Virus record (IMG/VR): IMGVR_UViG_3300010885_010083
Span: 1 to 44,685 of that record
Reading direction: 5' to 3' (one strand)
Length of the DNA stretch: 44,685 nucleotides
From: a virus
Positions 28,814 through 37,538 of the stretch are shown one piece after another. The first letter of the stretch is position 1. The number at the start of each line of letters is the position of its first letter. The notes below the pieces were generated by a model. That model made no database searches. It saw only the letters and a list, made by a program, of their open reading frames with translations, and was not told the DNA's origin. The position numbers and the translations under genes were made by a program.

Positions 28814-28821
28814 TATAAATA
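28814..28821 (+). promoter_or_regulatory. Late-type box TATAAATA
   Basis: A perfect T4 late-promoter octamer just after the 84-aa gene. It ends four bases before the first ATG of the next gene (28826), so the transcript would begin around that ATG. The second in-frame ATG at 28844, with GGA about 13 bases before it, may be the real start for transcripts made here. Confidence 0.65.
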
Positions 28822-28825
28822 CCAT

Positions 28826-29491
28826 ATGGAACCGACCGAAACTATGAAAAGCCAACAACCTCAACAACAAAATACCCCAGAATCAAAGCCTAACGAGCTT
28901 GGATCCGTTAGAGTTCAGGGCCATATTAAAATCTTTGATCCCGAAACTAAAGAAGTGTTTATTGATAAGCGTAATGCTATCCATTATGAAAACTTCAGTA
29001 TTGCAATGGCCCGTAGTTTAAGTAACCAAGGTTATGGTACTATCGGAGAAATGTGCTTTGGTAATGGCGGGACCCGAGTTGACCAAACTGGAATTATCAC
29101 ATATCTTACTCCGAACGTAGTAGGAACAAGTGCTAGTTTATATAATCAAACTTATTATAAAACAGTTGATGCTAGACAGTCGAGTGACTTAGATCCTGCT
29201 AGAAATTTCATGGAGACTCGACACGTTGCTGGAACTTCTTATTCAGATATCTTAGTTAGTTGCTTATTAGATTTTGGTGAGCCCAGCGGCCAAAGTGCAT
29301 TTGATAATGCTACAAATTCAGACGGTGATTTTGTATTTGATGAATTGGGTCTTAGATCCTACAGTCCAGACGGAGCAGGTACAGGAGACTTATTAACACA
29401 TGTTATCTTCCACCCTGTTCAAAAGTCGTTAAACAGAATGATTCAGATCGATTATACAGTGAGAGTTCAGAGCCTTACTAGTGGAGTTTAA
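28826..29491 (+). CDS. Conserved T4-like virion structural protein
   Basis: A protein of 221 aa from the first ATG, or 215 aa from the ATG at 28844, which is better placed relative to the late box. The first 25 residues are Gln/Pro/Glu-rich and probably disordered. The conserved part begins GSVRVQGHIKIFDPETKEVF and continues IDKRNAIHYENFS. I associate this with a widespread but functionally undefined structural protein of T4-like cyanophages. It lies between the giant protein and the fibre genes and may link fibres to the baseplate. A 2-base gap separates it from the first fibre gene. Confidence 0.7.
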   Translation: MEPTETMKSQQPQQQNTPESKPNELGSVRVQGHIKIFDPETKEVFIDKRNAIHYENFSIAMARSLSNQGYGTIGEMCFGNGGTRVDQTGIITYLTPNVVGTSASLYNQTYYKTVDARQSSDLDPARNFMETRHVAGTSYSDILVSCLLDFGEPSGQSAFDNATNSDGDFVFDELGLRSYSPDGAGTGDLLTHVIFHPVQKSLNRMIQIDYTVRVQSLTSGV

Positions 29492-29493
29492 CA

Positions 29494-31083
29494 ATGACAT
29501 ATACACTACGATACTCAGATCTTACTAAAGACAAAACTGTTACAGTCCCTAATATGCCCCCTGGCATTAATACTGTTGACACAAGTTTGAGTCTAGTTGG
29601 GAGAGGTTATCCTAATTATGGTGAAAAGATTGCTGAAAATTTTTTGCATTTATTAGAAAATTTTTCCGGACCTATCCCTCCCGAGAACCCAATTGAAGGA
29701 CAACTGTGGTACGATACTAGCGATATATCTAGGAAAGTTCTGCGTGTTATGGACGGTACTGCTTCGGCTACTCGCTGGCCTAGTGCCGCTGGAATATACC
29801 AACAAAATAGCGATCCTAAAGATACTTCGACTGCGGGGTTAAAAGACGGAGATATTTGGGTAGACACTGCTGCTGTCCAACTTAGAATTTATAAAAATGG
29901 TGCTTGGACCACAGTTGGTCCTACTATTGCTTCTGGTTCTACAAAAACAGGAATGGAAGCAACTACCCGTGAAAGCAGTACAGGCACAACTTCAACTGTA
30001 ATATTAAATTATGTAGACGGGGTAATTGTATCTGTTGTTTCAAATGATGAATTTATCCCGCAACCTTCTATCGAAGGTTTCAGTGTAATTCGTCCGGGCC
30101 TTAATATTAGACCTACTGAAGTTACTAAAAATTATAGAATTTGGGGAGATGCTGATAGAGCAGTAAACTTAAAGGTATCTGGCGTAAATTATTCAGGTGC
30201 TGAATTTTTAAGAAAAAATGATTATTCAAATCGTGGACAAGTTGTTAAAGGCCATATAGTATTCACACAAAGTAATGCAGCACTTAGAGATGCTAATTCC
30301 GTTAATAACGGTCTTGTTATTGACAGCGGAACAGGTAGTGAGTATGTTCAGTTTGCTAAAGAAAATGATAATGCAGTATTATACACTAGTGTTCTTGCTG
30401 GTAAACTTATTTTTAGAACAAATAATTTAGGAACGTCGTTTGATGCAATTTCTGTAGGAAGTTCATCAGTTGATATTATTACAACAACCACAGTTAGCAA
30501 AGATGTAACTATTGCTGGAACACTTTCAATTAGCAATACATCTACTACTTCGATACAAACCGCGGGCGGATTAAGCATTGCTAAAGATATTATTGCAGGT
30601 AGTTCTATTTCTGTGTCCAAAGTAATATCTGCTAATACAGTAACGGTAGGGACTGCATCTGGAAACGGCGTTGCAATTGCAGTCAACAATGCTGGTACAT
30701 ACGATATTGGAACAGCAAGTAATAAATTTAGAAGTATATATGCATCAAATGTTTATTCTACTGTTGCAATCTATACTACAGCAGTTAATGCAGTTTCAGT
30801 AAGTGCATCATCTATATCTGCTACTACTGCTACTGTAAATAATTCATTTGTTAATATTACTGGAGAAGTAAAATCTTTTGCAGGATCATCAATTCCATCT
30901 GGCTGGCTTACTTGTAATGGTGCAACTTTTTCAACATCTACTTATGCAGGGTTGTTTAGTGTAATAGGTTACACATATGGTGGTTCTGGAAGTAGTCCTA
31001 AAGTTCCAAATATGTCTACTTCGACATATATTACAACAGGAACAAGTACAGGAACATACCTAACATATATCATAAAGACATAA
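29494..31083 (+). CDS. Tail fibre with C-terminal collar domain
   Basis: A protein of 529 aa. The N-terminus has the fibre module shared by the next three genes (SLVGRGYPNYGEKIAENFLHLLENF, then GQLWYDT around residue 66 and a second copy GDIWVDT near 118). The middle is Ser/Thr/Val-rich with GGLSIAKDI and GTLSISN repeats typical of trimeric fibre shafts. The end, from about residue 456, is a phage tail-collar domain (GEVKSFAGSSIPSGWLTCNG), as in gp12-type short fibres, which binds receptors. GGAG lies about seven bases before the ATG. Confidence 0.82.
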   Translation: MTYTLRYSDLTKDKTVTVPNMPPGINTVDTSLSLVGRGYPNYGEKIAENFLHLLENFSGPIPPENPIEGQLWYDTSDISRKVLRVMDGTASATRWPSAAGIYQQNSDPKDTSTAGLKDGDIWVDTAAVQLRIYKNGAWTTVGPTIASGSTKTGMEATTRESSTGTTSTVILNYVDGVIVSVVSNDEFIPQPSIEGFSVIRPGLNIRPTEVTKNYRIWGDADRAVNLKVSGVNYSGAEFLRKNDYSNRGQVVKGHIVFTQSNAALRDANSVNNGLVIDSGTGSEYVQFAKENDNAVLYTSVLAGKLIFRTNNLGTSFDAISVGSSSVDIITTTTVSKDVTIAGTLSISNTSTTSIQTAGGLSIAKDIIAGSSISVSKVISANTVTVGTASGNGVAIAVNNAGTYDIGTASNKFRSIYASNVYSTVAIYTTAVNAVSVSASSISATTATVNNSFVNITGEVKSFAGSSIPSGWLTCNGATFSTSTYAGLFSVIGYTYGGSGSSPKVPNMSTSTYITTGTSTGTYLTYIIKT

Positions 31084-31087
31084 CAAA

Positions 31088-32662
31088 ATGGCATATACAA
31101 TTTATAACACCGATGGAACAACTCTGCTATTATTAGCAGACAATACTGTAGATCAATCTGCTACTAGTTTAAATCTTGTTGGCAAGAATGTTAATGGGTA
31201 TGGTCAGTATGTGAACAACAACTTTATAAAGTTGTTAGGTAGTTCTGCAAGTGCAGCAGGTAGTCCTCCTAGAAGTCCATTAACGGGTCAATTATGGTTT
31301 GACACTACTGCTCGTAGGTTAAAAGTATATGATGGATCTTTTAAGCCAGTAACTGGTGCAAGTGTTTCGGGAAGTGCTCCTGCAAATCCTGTGTCCGGCG
31401 ACCTATGGTTTGACTCAATTAACTATCAATTAAACGCATACAACGGAGCAGTTTGGACTATTGTTGGACCTCCATTCCAGGCCCGTGTTGGAGAAAACGG
31501 ATGGATTGTTCCTCCCGGTTCTTTCCTTGACACTTATCAAAATAGACAATTAGTTACTTTGATGAAGAACTACGGTAGGACACTGGGAATCATTTCTACT
31601 GCTTCTTTTACAACAACTGAGTTTACAACATCTACTACATTGTTGTCGACTAGTACAACTGATATAGTTAACGGATTAACAATATTTGGGTCTATACAAG
31701 CAACTGGCAATATGAAAGTGTATAATACACTTACTACTAAATTACTTCTTTCTACAAATATAATAAATTCTGGAACACTTACTACCATAGATCTTGATAC
31801 AAGAACAATGTTAGCTAGCTCTACCGCAACATTTACAAAGACTACTAATAGTACTAGCACTACAACCGGGGCATTAATAATTTCTGGCGGTGTTGGTATT
31901 GGTAAAGATTTATATGTTGGTGGTAAGATTGTTGCACAAGAATTAGACATTCAATATACAACAGTAACCACAACTTTAATAATTACAGATGATGTAATTT
32001 CTACATACAATACAACTCCTGCATATTCAACAAATACCGGAGCATTGGTAATTGGTGGAGGTATAGGTGTAAATGGTGGTGTATTTGTTGGTGCCGCATT
32101 AACTGCAACAACAGTGGTTGCAACTCATTCAACAACTACTAATGCAGTAATATCTAAACTAACAGCAACAAATGTACTAGTTACAACTATTACTGCTACT
32201 AATTCATTGGTTACAAATTTCACTGCTACTAATTCAACTCTTACTAATGTTGTAATAGGTGCCGCACTGAATATGGGGACCAATAAAATTACCAATATGG
32301 CTGACCCTGTTGCTGATACAGATGCAGTAACCAGACAATTCTTATATGGTAGAAGCATTGTATTAAGTATGGATGTCTCAGACGGAATAAGCAATGCTAA
32401 TATTATTACTTACCTTGCTCAGATTGCTCCTGTTGCTGAATATAAAAATGGTACAAATGCTAGAATTTTGTGCTCAACAATTACCCTTAGTTCTGGTACA
32501 GTATCTGTAAGTACAACAAACGGTACATTCTTGATAACAACTTCAACTTCCGGAACAGCATTAACTGGTGCAACTGCTAGTGCAACTGCACCTACTGTGA
32601 GTGTTTCAAGAGTTGTAAAGACATTTACAATATCCAGCGGAGCATGGACTTTTGTATCGTAA
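31088..32662 (+). CDS. Tail fibre, shaft repeats
   Basis: A protein of 524 aa. It shares the N-terminal module with its neighbours (NLVGKNVNGYGQYVNNNF, GQLWFDT near residue 69, GDLWFDS near 106). The shaft contains GALIISGGVGIGKDLYVGG and a shorter GALVIGGGIGVNGG copy. A 10-residue repeat based on (L/I/F)TATN follows near residues 358-390. The C-terminal 120 residues lack the collar and G2-like ends seen in the other fibres and may be the tip. Probably a receptor-binding side fibre. No clear ribosome binding site is visible; the start is four bases after the previous stop. Confidence 0.78.
   Translation: MAYTIYNTDGTTLLLLADNTVDQSATSLNLVGKNVNGYGQYVNNNFIKLLGSSASAAGSPPRSPLTGQLWFDTTARRLKVYDGSFKPVTGASVSGSAPANPVSGDLWFDSINYQLNAYNGAVWTIVGPPFQARVGENGWIVPPGSFLDTYQNRQLVTLMKNYGRTLGIISTASFTTTEFTTSTTLLSTSTTDIVNGLTIFGSIQATGNMKVYNTLTTKLLLSTNIINSGTLTTIDLDTRTMLASSTATFTKTTNSTSTTTGALIISGGVGIGKDLYVGGKIVAQELDIQYTTVTTTLIITDDVISTYNTTPAYSTNTGALVIGGGIGVNGGVFVGAALTATTVVATHSTTTNAVISKLTATNVLVTTITATNSLVTNFTATNSTLTNVVIGAALNMGTNKITNMADPVADTDAVTRQFLYGRSIVLSMDVSDGISNANIITYLAQIAPVAEYKNGTNARILCSTITLSSGTVSVSTTNGTFLITTSTSGTALTGATASATAPTVSVSRVVKTFTISSGAWTFVS
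32192..32236 (+). repeat. 30-bp-period coding repeat in fibre shaft
   Basis: The 15-mer ACTGCTACTAATTCA occurs at 32192-32206 and 32222-32236, exactly 30 bases apart, encoding TATNS units of a 10-residue repeat. Repeats of this kind let fibre shafts change length by slippage or recombination. Confidence 0.7.
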
Positions 32663-32676
32663 ACTAGGAATAAAAA

Positions 32677-33705
32677 ATGGCTTCATATGATTTGAATAAA
32701 AAAGACGGAACAGTATTAACAACATTGTCAGATGGGGCAATAGACACTACCCATGCAAGTCTAACGTTTGTTGGAAAGAATGTCGTTAATTATGGTCCTA
32801 TACAAAACGAAAACTTTTTATACCTATTAGAAAATTTTGCAAATGGTGCTGCACCTTCGCTACCGGTAGCTGGACAATTATGGTATGATAGTGGTCCTGG
32901 CACATTAAAAATTTATGATGCTACTCGATGGAATCAATTACCTAAAGTTGTATATAACACGACAGCAACTAACCAAGCAAACGGTGACCTATGGTTCAAT
33001 ACAACCACTGGGCAACTATTTGTAAAAGCAGGATCTTCATATACATTAATTGGTCCCAAAACTTCGGCAACCACAGCAGGATCATTAGAAGCTTCTGTTA
33101 ATATTAATAATGTTCCTTTTACTGGAACAGCTAGTATTACAGTTTCTTCAACTACAACCAATGTGTTATCTACTGGATCATATATTACTGGTAGTAACTT
33201 TAATGGATCTGCCGCTACTACTTGGTCAGTATACACAGGTCAAGCAGGCGCCGCAACCGGCAATGCAGTCGTTGCTAGAGATGTTTCAGGAGATATTTGG
33301 TATGCTGTTGGGCACGGAATTGCATCATCTGCTCGTTATGCTGACCTTGCAGAAAAATATTTGGCTGATAAAGAATATGAAGTTGGAACAGTTATGTCAG
33401 TTAATGATTCTGGCGAGTCTGAAATTAGAGCTTCAAACATTGGAGAGCGGGCAATAGGCGTAGTTTCTGCAAACCCAGCTTATCTAATGAATACTGATTT
33501 AGAAGGTGGTACAGCAGTTGCATTAAAAGGTCGTGTGCCTGTTAAAGTATTTGGTCCTGTTAAAAAAGGAGATCGATTAGAAGCATTTAGCGATGGGTTA
33601 GCTACAAAGGCTGCAGATAACTCTACTAATGTGTTTGCTGTTGCATTAGAAAGTAATATTGATACTAATCTAAAAATTAATTTAATCGAATCTGTTATAC
33701 TGTAA
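32677..33705 (+). CDS. Tail fibre with peptidase-G2-like C-terminus
   Basis: A protein of 342 aa. The N-terminal module (LTFVGKNVVNYGPIQNENFL, GQLWYDS near residue 67, GDLWFNT near 103) matches the other fibres. The last 120 residues run ARYADLAEKYLADKEYEVGTV, then AIGVVSANPAYLMN and ALKGRVPVKVFGPVKKGD. This resembles the intramolecular-chaperone/autoproteolytic (peptidase G2) ends of phage appendages, although no cleavage site can be shown. AGGA precedes the ATG by about eight bases. The next gene has a paralogous end. Confidence 0.78.
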   Translation: MASYDLNKKDGTVLTTLSDGAIDTTHASLTFVGKNVVNYGPIQNENFLYLLENFANGAAPSLPVAGQLWYDSGPGTLKIYDATRWNQLPKVVYNTTATNQANGDLWFNTTTGQLFVKAGSSYTLIGPKTSATTAGSLEASVNINNVPFTGTASITVSSTTTNVLSTGSYITGSNFNGSAATTWSVYTGQAGAATGNAVVARDVSGDIWYAVGHGIASSARYADLAEKYLADKEYEVGTVMSVNDSGESEIRASNIGERAIGVVSANPAYLMNTDLEGGTAVALKGRVPVKVFGPVKKGDRLEAFSDGLATKAADNSTNVFAVALESNIDTNLKINLIESVIL

Positions 33706-33717
33706 ATTGGAATAATT

Positions 33718-34965
33718 ATGCCTTATATCTTAAACAAAACAAATGGAAATGTACTTGCAACAGTTAATGATGCTGCGGTAGATCTTACTACAAATTTAAC
33801 ATTTGTGGGTAGAAATTATTCCGGGTACGGAGAAATTGTCAACGAAAATTTTCTAAAACTTCTAGAAAATTTTTCAAGCATTACAGATAATGCTCCTAGT
33901 AAACCTATTCAAGGACAACTTTGGTTTGATAGTACCGCACAACAATTAAATATTTCTTATGATGGTAAATCTTGGAAAGGAATTGCTAACTTAAGAGCTC
34001 AATCAAACACACCTTCGGCTAACGCTTCTGCAAACGGGGACATCTGGTGGGATACATCTAATTCTCAACTAAAAGTATTTGACGGCACTGCCTATCAATT
34101 AATCGGTCCTCCGACATCTTCTTCTGCCAAAGCATTTTGGTCAGCTGTTGATGAACCTAAAACTACAACTCTTACCATTCCGATCCTTAAAGCAAAGATT
34201 GGCTCAGTACCAGTTGCTGTTATTTCTAATTACGGTGATACTGCTTTTACACCATTGGAGTCGTCCGATCTTTATAATACCTTTGGTACAATTAAAAAAG
34301 GTATAACATTACCCGGTGCTGATGCTGTAACAGGATCATCTACTTCTTCTGGTTATTACTTTTGGGGAACAGCAGCTGAGTCGTTAGTAACTTCTACAGC
34401 AAATAATTCTAATCGAGCAACTACTGCAACTAATGTTGTTACTACTTCTACTTTAATTAGTGGACAGACTAGATTTAATGTGCCGTTCCTCGGTACTGCA
34501 ACTAACGAAAGTTCGGTAATGACTACCAATGCTTTCTACTTTACTCCTGCTACCAATGTACTAACTGTGACTGCTTCACAAGCTCGTTATGCTGATTTGG
34601 CGGAGCGTTATGAAGCTGATGCAGTATATGAGCCGGGCACTGTTGTAGTAATTGGCGGCGATAAAGAAGTTACTGTGACTGACAAATATGCAGATACAAG
34701 GGTAGCGGGCATAGTGTCTAAAAACCCTGCCTATATGATGAATTCCGAGGCTGGATCAGACGAAACTCACCCCTTTATTGCTTTAAAAGGCCGTGTTCCG
34801 TGCAAAGTTGTTGGGTCTATAAACAAGGGTGATCTGTTAGTAACAAGTACCTTTCCGGGGTATGCCGCAAGTTGGGCATCTCATGCTGAAGAAGGTTCTG
34901 TAATAGGAAAAGCCCTAGGAACTCAATCCGAGGGCTTTGGTGTTATTGAAGTATTGGTAGTCTAA
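33718..34965 (+). CDS. Tail fibre with peptidase-G2-like C-terminus, paralogue
   Basis: A protein of 415 aa, the fourth fibre in the array. The N-terminal module (LTFVGRNYSGYGEIVNENFL, GQLWFDS near residue 68, GDIWWDT near 104) and the C-terminal ARYADLAERYEADAVYEPGT with ALKGRVPCKVVGSINKGD pair it with the preceding gene, while the central 100 residues differ. Different middles between shared ends are what fibre diversification by recombination would produce. The stop overlaps the thymidylate synthase stop by three bases, tail to tail. Confidence 0.78.
   Translation: MPYILNKTNGNVLATVNDAAVDLTTNLTFVGRNYSGYGEIVNENFLKLLENFSSITDNAPSKPIQGQLWFDSTAQQLNISYDGKSWKGIANLRAQSNTPSANASANGDIWWDTSNSQLKVFDGTAYQLIGPPTSSSAKAFWSAVDEPKTTTLTIPILKAKIGSVPVAVISNYGDTAFTPLESSDLYNTFGTIKKGITLPGADAVTGSSTSSGYYFWGTAAESLVTSTANNSNRATTATNVVTTSTLISGQTRFNVPFLGTATNESSVMTTNAFYFTPATNVLTVTASQARYADLAERYEADAVYEPGTVVVIGGDKEVTVTDKYADTRVAGIVSKNPAYMMNSEAGSDETHPFIALKGRVPCKVVGSINKGDLLVTSTFPGYAASWASHAEEGSVIGKALGTQSEGFGVIEVLVV
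34909..34938 (+). terminator. Hairpin near the end of the fibre operon
   Basis: AAAGCCCT (34909-34916) and its exact complement AGGGCTTT (34931-34938) form an 8-bp stem with a 14-base loop about 25 bases before the last fibre stop codon. No U-run follows, so it is not a canonical intrinsic terminator, but it could mark or protect the 3' end. Confidence 0.3.
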
Positions 34966-35846
34966 ACAGCCATTGGAGCCTTAATGGCTTCGTGACTTTG
35001 ATAATCTACTAGATTAATATCAGACATATCAAACTCAGTAATAACCTCTATTTCTTTATTCAACTCTAAAGTTGGTAAAGGTAGGGGTTTTCTTTTGAGT
35101 TGTTCTTTTACTTGGTCGATGTGATTATTATAGATATGTGCATCGCCTATGGTAATAATTAAATCACCTACTTCTAAATTGCACACTTGTGCGAGCATGT
35201 GCGTGAATAATGCGTATGAAGCAATGTTAAATGGCACTCCGAGAAACATATCTGCTGAACGTTGATACATCTGGCAACTTAGTTTACCGTTGTTAACATA
35301 GAACTGCGACATCATATGGCATGGGGGCAATGCCATTAAGTCAAGTTCGCCCGGGTTCCATGCTGTAATGATATGCCTCCGGCTGTAAGGATCATCTTTA
35401 ATTCCGTTAATCAATTCAATTAATTGATCATGATTTTGTAAGATGACTTTATTAACACGGACCAAAGGCTTACGCCACCTACGCCATTGTACTCCGTATA
35501 CTCTTCCAAGGTCGCTAGGATGTCTCTGTAATCGCTTCTCTACCCAATAAGGTGCTTGAGCATTATCTGTCCATATAGTTTTTTTATCAGTGTATCTTTC
35601 TCCGTGGAGGATTTCACGCAACCGACCTTCATCACCACTACCTTCGATAAACCAAATTAGCTCACTTACAACAGCTTTCCATGCCAGCTTTTTTGTAGTA
35701 ATAGCAGGGAAGCCCTCGGTAAGATCAAATCTCATCTGTAATCCAAAAATACTTTTTGTACCAGTACCAGTCCGATCAGGACGGTCATCGCCGTTTTCTA
35801 AAATATTTTTTAATGCGTCTAGATAAACTTTTTCTGGATGTGTCAT
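34962..35846 (-). CDS. thyA: Thymidylate synthase
   Basis: A 294-aa ThyA-type enzyme converting dUMP to dTMP with methylenetetrahydrofolate. Visible landmarks are DRTGTGT (residues 24-30), the catalytic Cys176 in LPPCHMMSQFYV, and QRSADMFLGVPFNIASYAL (195-213). Phage copies (T4 td) boost dTMP for replication. The start overlaps the DHFR stop (ATGA), and DHFR regenerates the folate that this enzyme oxidises. No intron interrupts it, unlike T4 td. Confidence 0.97.
   Translation of the reverse strand: MTHPEKVYLDALKNILENGDDRPDRTGTGTKSIFGLQMRFDLTEGFPAITTKKLAWKAVVSELIWFIEGSGDEGRLREILHGERYTDKKTIWTDNAQAPYWVEKRLQRHPSDLGRVYGVQWRRWRKPLVRVNKVILQNHDQLIELINGIKDDPYSRRHIITAWNPGELDLMALPPCHMMSQFYVNNGKLSCQMYQRSADMFLGVPFNIASYALFTHMLAQVCNLEVGDLIITIGDAHIYNNHIDQVKEQLKRKPLPLPTLELNKEIEVITEFDMSDINLVDYQSHEAIKAPMAV
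34968..34989. terminator. Hairpin at the convergent gene junction
   Basis: AGCCATT (34968-34974) and AATGGCT (34983-34989) form a 7-bp stem with an 8-base loop just past the fibre stop, inside the end of thymidylate synthase. There is no T-run on either strand. A bidirectional end signal is possible but unproven. Confidence 0.3.
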
Positions 35847-36319
35847 AGGTTGTACTCTTTTATAGTATATTTTATTGGTTCATTAAATGTAACATGTTCT
35901 TTAACTTTTGTAAAGTATTTTTGAACATAAGTCAAATTAAAATATTTGTCGCATTGGTATTCTGCATCAATTTCTGTTACATAGAATCTATCAATAATGT
36001 CAAGATACTGTTCATAAATGGCACCTCCGCCTATGATGAATATGTCTTTGTCGGGATATTCTACAGAACAATAATCTAATGCACTTCCGCAATCGTCGAA
36101 GGTGTGATCGCCTAATACTTGCTTTCGGCTTATTACTACATTGATACGATTAGGTAAAGGCTTGCCTATACTTTTGTAAGTAGTGGATCCCATAATAACA
36201 ACCTGTCCAGTTGTCATTCTTTTAAACCATTGCATGTCGTCCTTAAGGTGCGGCCAGGGCATTTGCCCTTCAAATCCAATACCTTGGTTCTTATCTACTG
36301 CTACTAAACAGCTAATCAT
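35843..36319 (-). CDS. folA: Dihydrofolate reductase
   Basis: A 158-aa protein of normal DHFR length (T4 frd equivalent). It reduces dihydrofolate with NADPH. Motifs are AVDKNQGIGFEGQMPW (residues 7-22), the substrate-binding acidic residue around D28 in HLKDDMQWFKRMT, VIMGSTTYKSIGKPLPNR (41-58) and IIGGGAIYEQYL further on. It is coupled to the upstream methyltransferase by an ATGA overlap and to thymidylate synthase downstream, giving a complete thymidylate cycle. Confidence 0.96.
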   Translation of the reverse strand: MISCLVAVDKNQGIGFEGQMPWPHLKDDMQWFKRMTTGQVVIMGSTTYKSIGKPLPNRINVVISRKQVLGDHTFDDCGSALDYCSVEYPDKDIFIIGGGAIYEQYLDIIDRFYVTEIDAEYQCDKYFNLTYVQKYFTKVKEHVTFNEPIKYTIKEYNL

Positions 36320-36957
36320 TTACCTGACCATACATCTCTTTTTGAATAAGGATTGCCCTTTTCAAATACAGCAATACTATCGTAAAAACTAATTCCAAAA
36401 GTACTATCTAACAATGGATTTCTTTCTAACTCGCCCTTAGTATGTTGTAGATTAAGTTGATCTATGTAAGTCTTACTCTTATTAAGAAATGTATGTGGAT
36501 TAGTTAATCCACCTTGCCATTCCGGCCAATATGCAGTATGCAGGTCTTCAACCATGTAAACTGCATTCTTATCCATTTTAGGATAAAGGAATTCAAAAGT
36601 AGCATTAACATGATGTTGTTGGTGGCTACCATCGTCTAACACAATATCTGGTACACCAAACTCGTCTATAATAGATTGTAGGAATTGAGGATCTGATTGA
36701 TCACCAATACGAACAGACACATTATTTTGTTCGTGTTGCTTACAAGTTGGATCAATGTCGATGCCTATAATCTTTGTCATAGGTCCAAAGTACTTACTCC
36801 ACATTTTTGAAGAGCCTCCCCACGCAACACCAATTTCTAAAAATGTTAAACTACGATTTCTATGTTGAGCAAAGTGTCTCTCGTAGATTGGAAAGTAGTG
36901 CGCCCATTTGTAAATAGGCGGATCAGATTGAGCAAGGAACGTTTCCCATAAACTCAT
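36316..36957 (-). CDS. MycE-like SAM-dependent methyltransferase
   Basis: A 213-aa class I methyltransferase. KWAHYFPIYERHF (residues 17-29) and the SAM-binding FLEIGVAWGGSSKMW (39-53), then IIGIDIDP (63-70), VRIGDQSD (82-89), DIVLDDGSH (104-112) and VEDLHTAYW (136-144) match the metal-dependent O-methyltransferases related to MycE and cephalosporin-hydroxylase-like proteins. The DD and ED residues probably bind the metal. The substrate is unknown; sugars on phage or host glycans are a reasonable guess given the family and the phage's glycosyltransferase. It is translationally coupled at both ends (TAATG with the gene before, ATGA with DHFR). Confidence 0.82.
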   Translation of the reverse strand: MSLWETFLAQSDPPIYKWAHYFPIYERHFAQHRNRSLTFLEIGVAWGGSSKMWSKYFGPMTKIIGIDIDPTCKQHEQNNVSVRIGDQSDPQFLQSIIDEFGVPDIVLDDGSHQQHHVNATFEFLYPKMDKNAVYMVEDLHTAYWPEWQGGLTNPHTFLNKSKTYIDQLNLQHTKGELERNPLLDSTFGISFYDSIAVFEKGNPYSKRDVWSGK

Positions 36958-37538
36958 TAGTCGGCTTCTACAGAAACTTTCTTTTTGCTCTTTGGAGGAT
37001 CAATAGCATCTGCTTGTTTACGCAAAACTTGAGCCTGTTTGAACAATGCATCTGCTTTACTACGCAGTTCTGCTGGAGTCATGTCCTCTGTAGATTCTAC
37101 TGCCACCACCTCTGTAGATTCTTTCTTTGCAACCTTAGTTTTAGGATTAGGTTTTGAACCATCAGTAATAGCTAGCTCGTCGACAGTTATACCTTTTTGT
37201 TCTGCAATCAATTGATTAAGTTCATCTAAAGGTACACTTGATTGATTAGTTGGTGTTACTATCACTCCATTTGTGGGAACTTTCTTAAGATGACCACGAG
37301 TATGCAACCATTCTAACATATTGCTTCCGTCGGGGAATCGACGAACTGCAAGTATATCTGCTAGTTCATTTGCCTGTTGAGCATTTTCATCTTGCAATAA
37401 ACTCATTAATGCATCATGATAAGTATCACCTAGGTTGCTTGTACCAATAACCAATGCGCTTAATGCATCACCTGGTATAGTACGATAAGCAATGGCAATC
37501 TTTGCTCCGTTGTTTTTCATTTTTCCCACATGTTTCAT
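36957..37538 (-). CDS. Conserved T4-like phage protein, 193 aa
   Basis: I recognise the pattern (MKHVGKMKNNGAK, then RTIPGDALSALVIGTSNL, YHDALMSLLQDE and FPDGSNMLEWLH) as common in T4-like marine phages, but no function is known to me. The N-terminal 110 residues look folded. The C-terminal 80 are Lys/Glu/Ala-rich with a likely coiled coil (PAELRSKADALFKQAQVLRK). A strong AAGGAGA lies seven bases before the ATG. The start codon sits in a 6-bp palindrome (37527-37541) that could hide it in the mRNA. A virion or assembly role is possible. Confidence 0.7.
   Translation of the reverse strand: MKHVGKMKNNGAKIAIAYRTIPGDALSALVIGTSNLGDTYHDALMSLLQDENAQQANELADILAVRRFPDGSNMLEWLHTRGHLKKVPTNGVIVTPTNQSSVPLDELNQLIAEQKGITVDELAITDGSKPNPKTKVAKKESTEVVAVESTEDMTPAELRSKADALFKQAQVLRKQADAIDPPKSKKKVSVEAD

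Noticed and set aside
32192-32236. CRISPR-like or recombination repeat
   Set aside because: Period is exactly 30 bases, in frame, and encodes a fibre-shaft amino-acid repeat; no palindromic repeat or spacer structure.
22291-32394. Several 80-130 aa minus-strand ORFs inside the giant and fibre genes
   Set aside because: Hydrophobic mirror translations of Thr/Ser/Asn-rich coding sequence, without start signals.
33110-33457. Plus-strand 115-aa Leu-rich ORF inside a fibre gene
   Set aside because: Overlaps a well supported fibre frame and has the composition of an out-of-frame read.
34909-34938. Canonical rho-independent terminator after the fibres
   Set aside because: Good 8-bp stem but inside the coding region and with no T-run, so it is kept only as a weak hairpin.
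34962-35846. Group I intron in thymidylate synthase as in T4 td
   Set aside because: The reading frame is continuous and of normal length.
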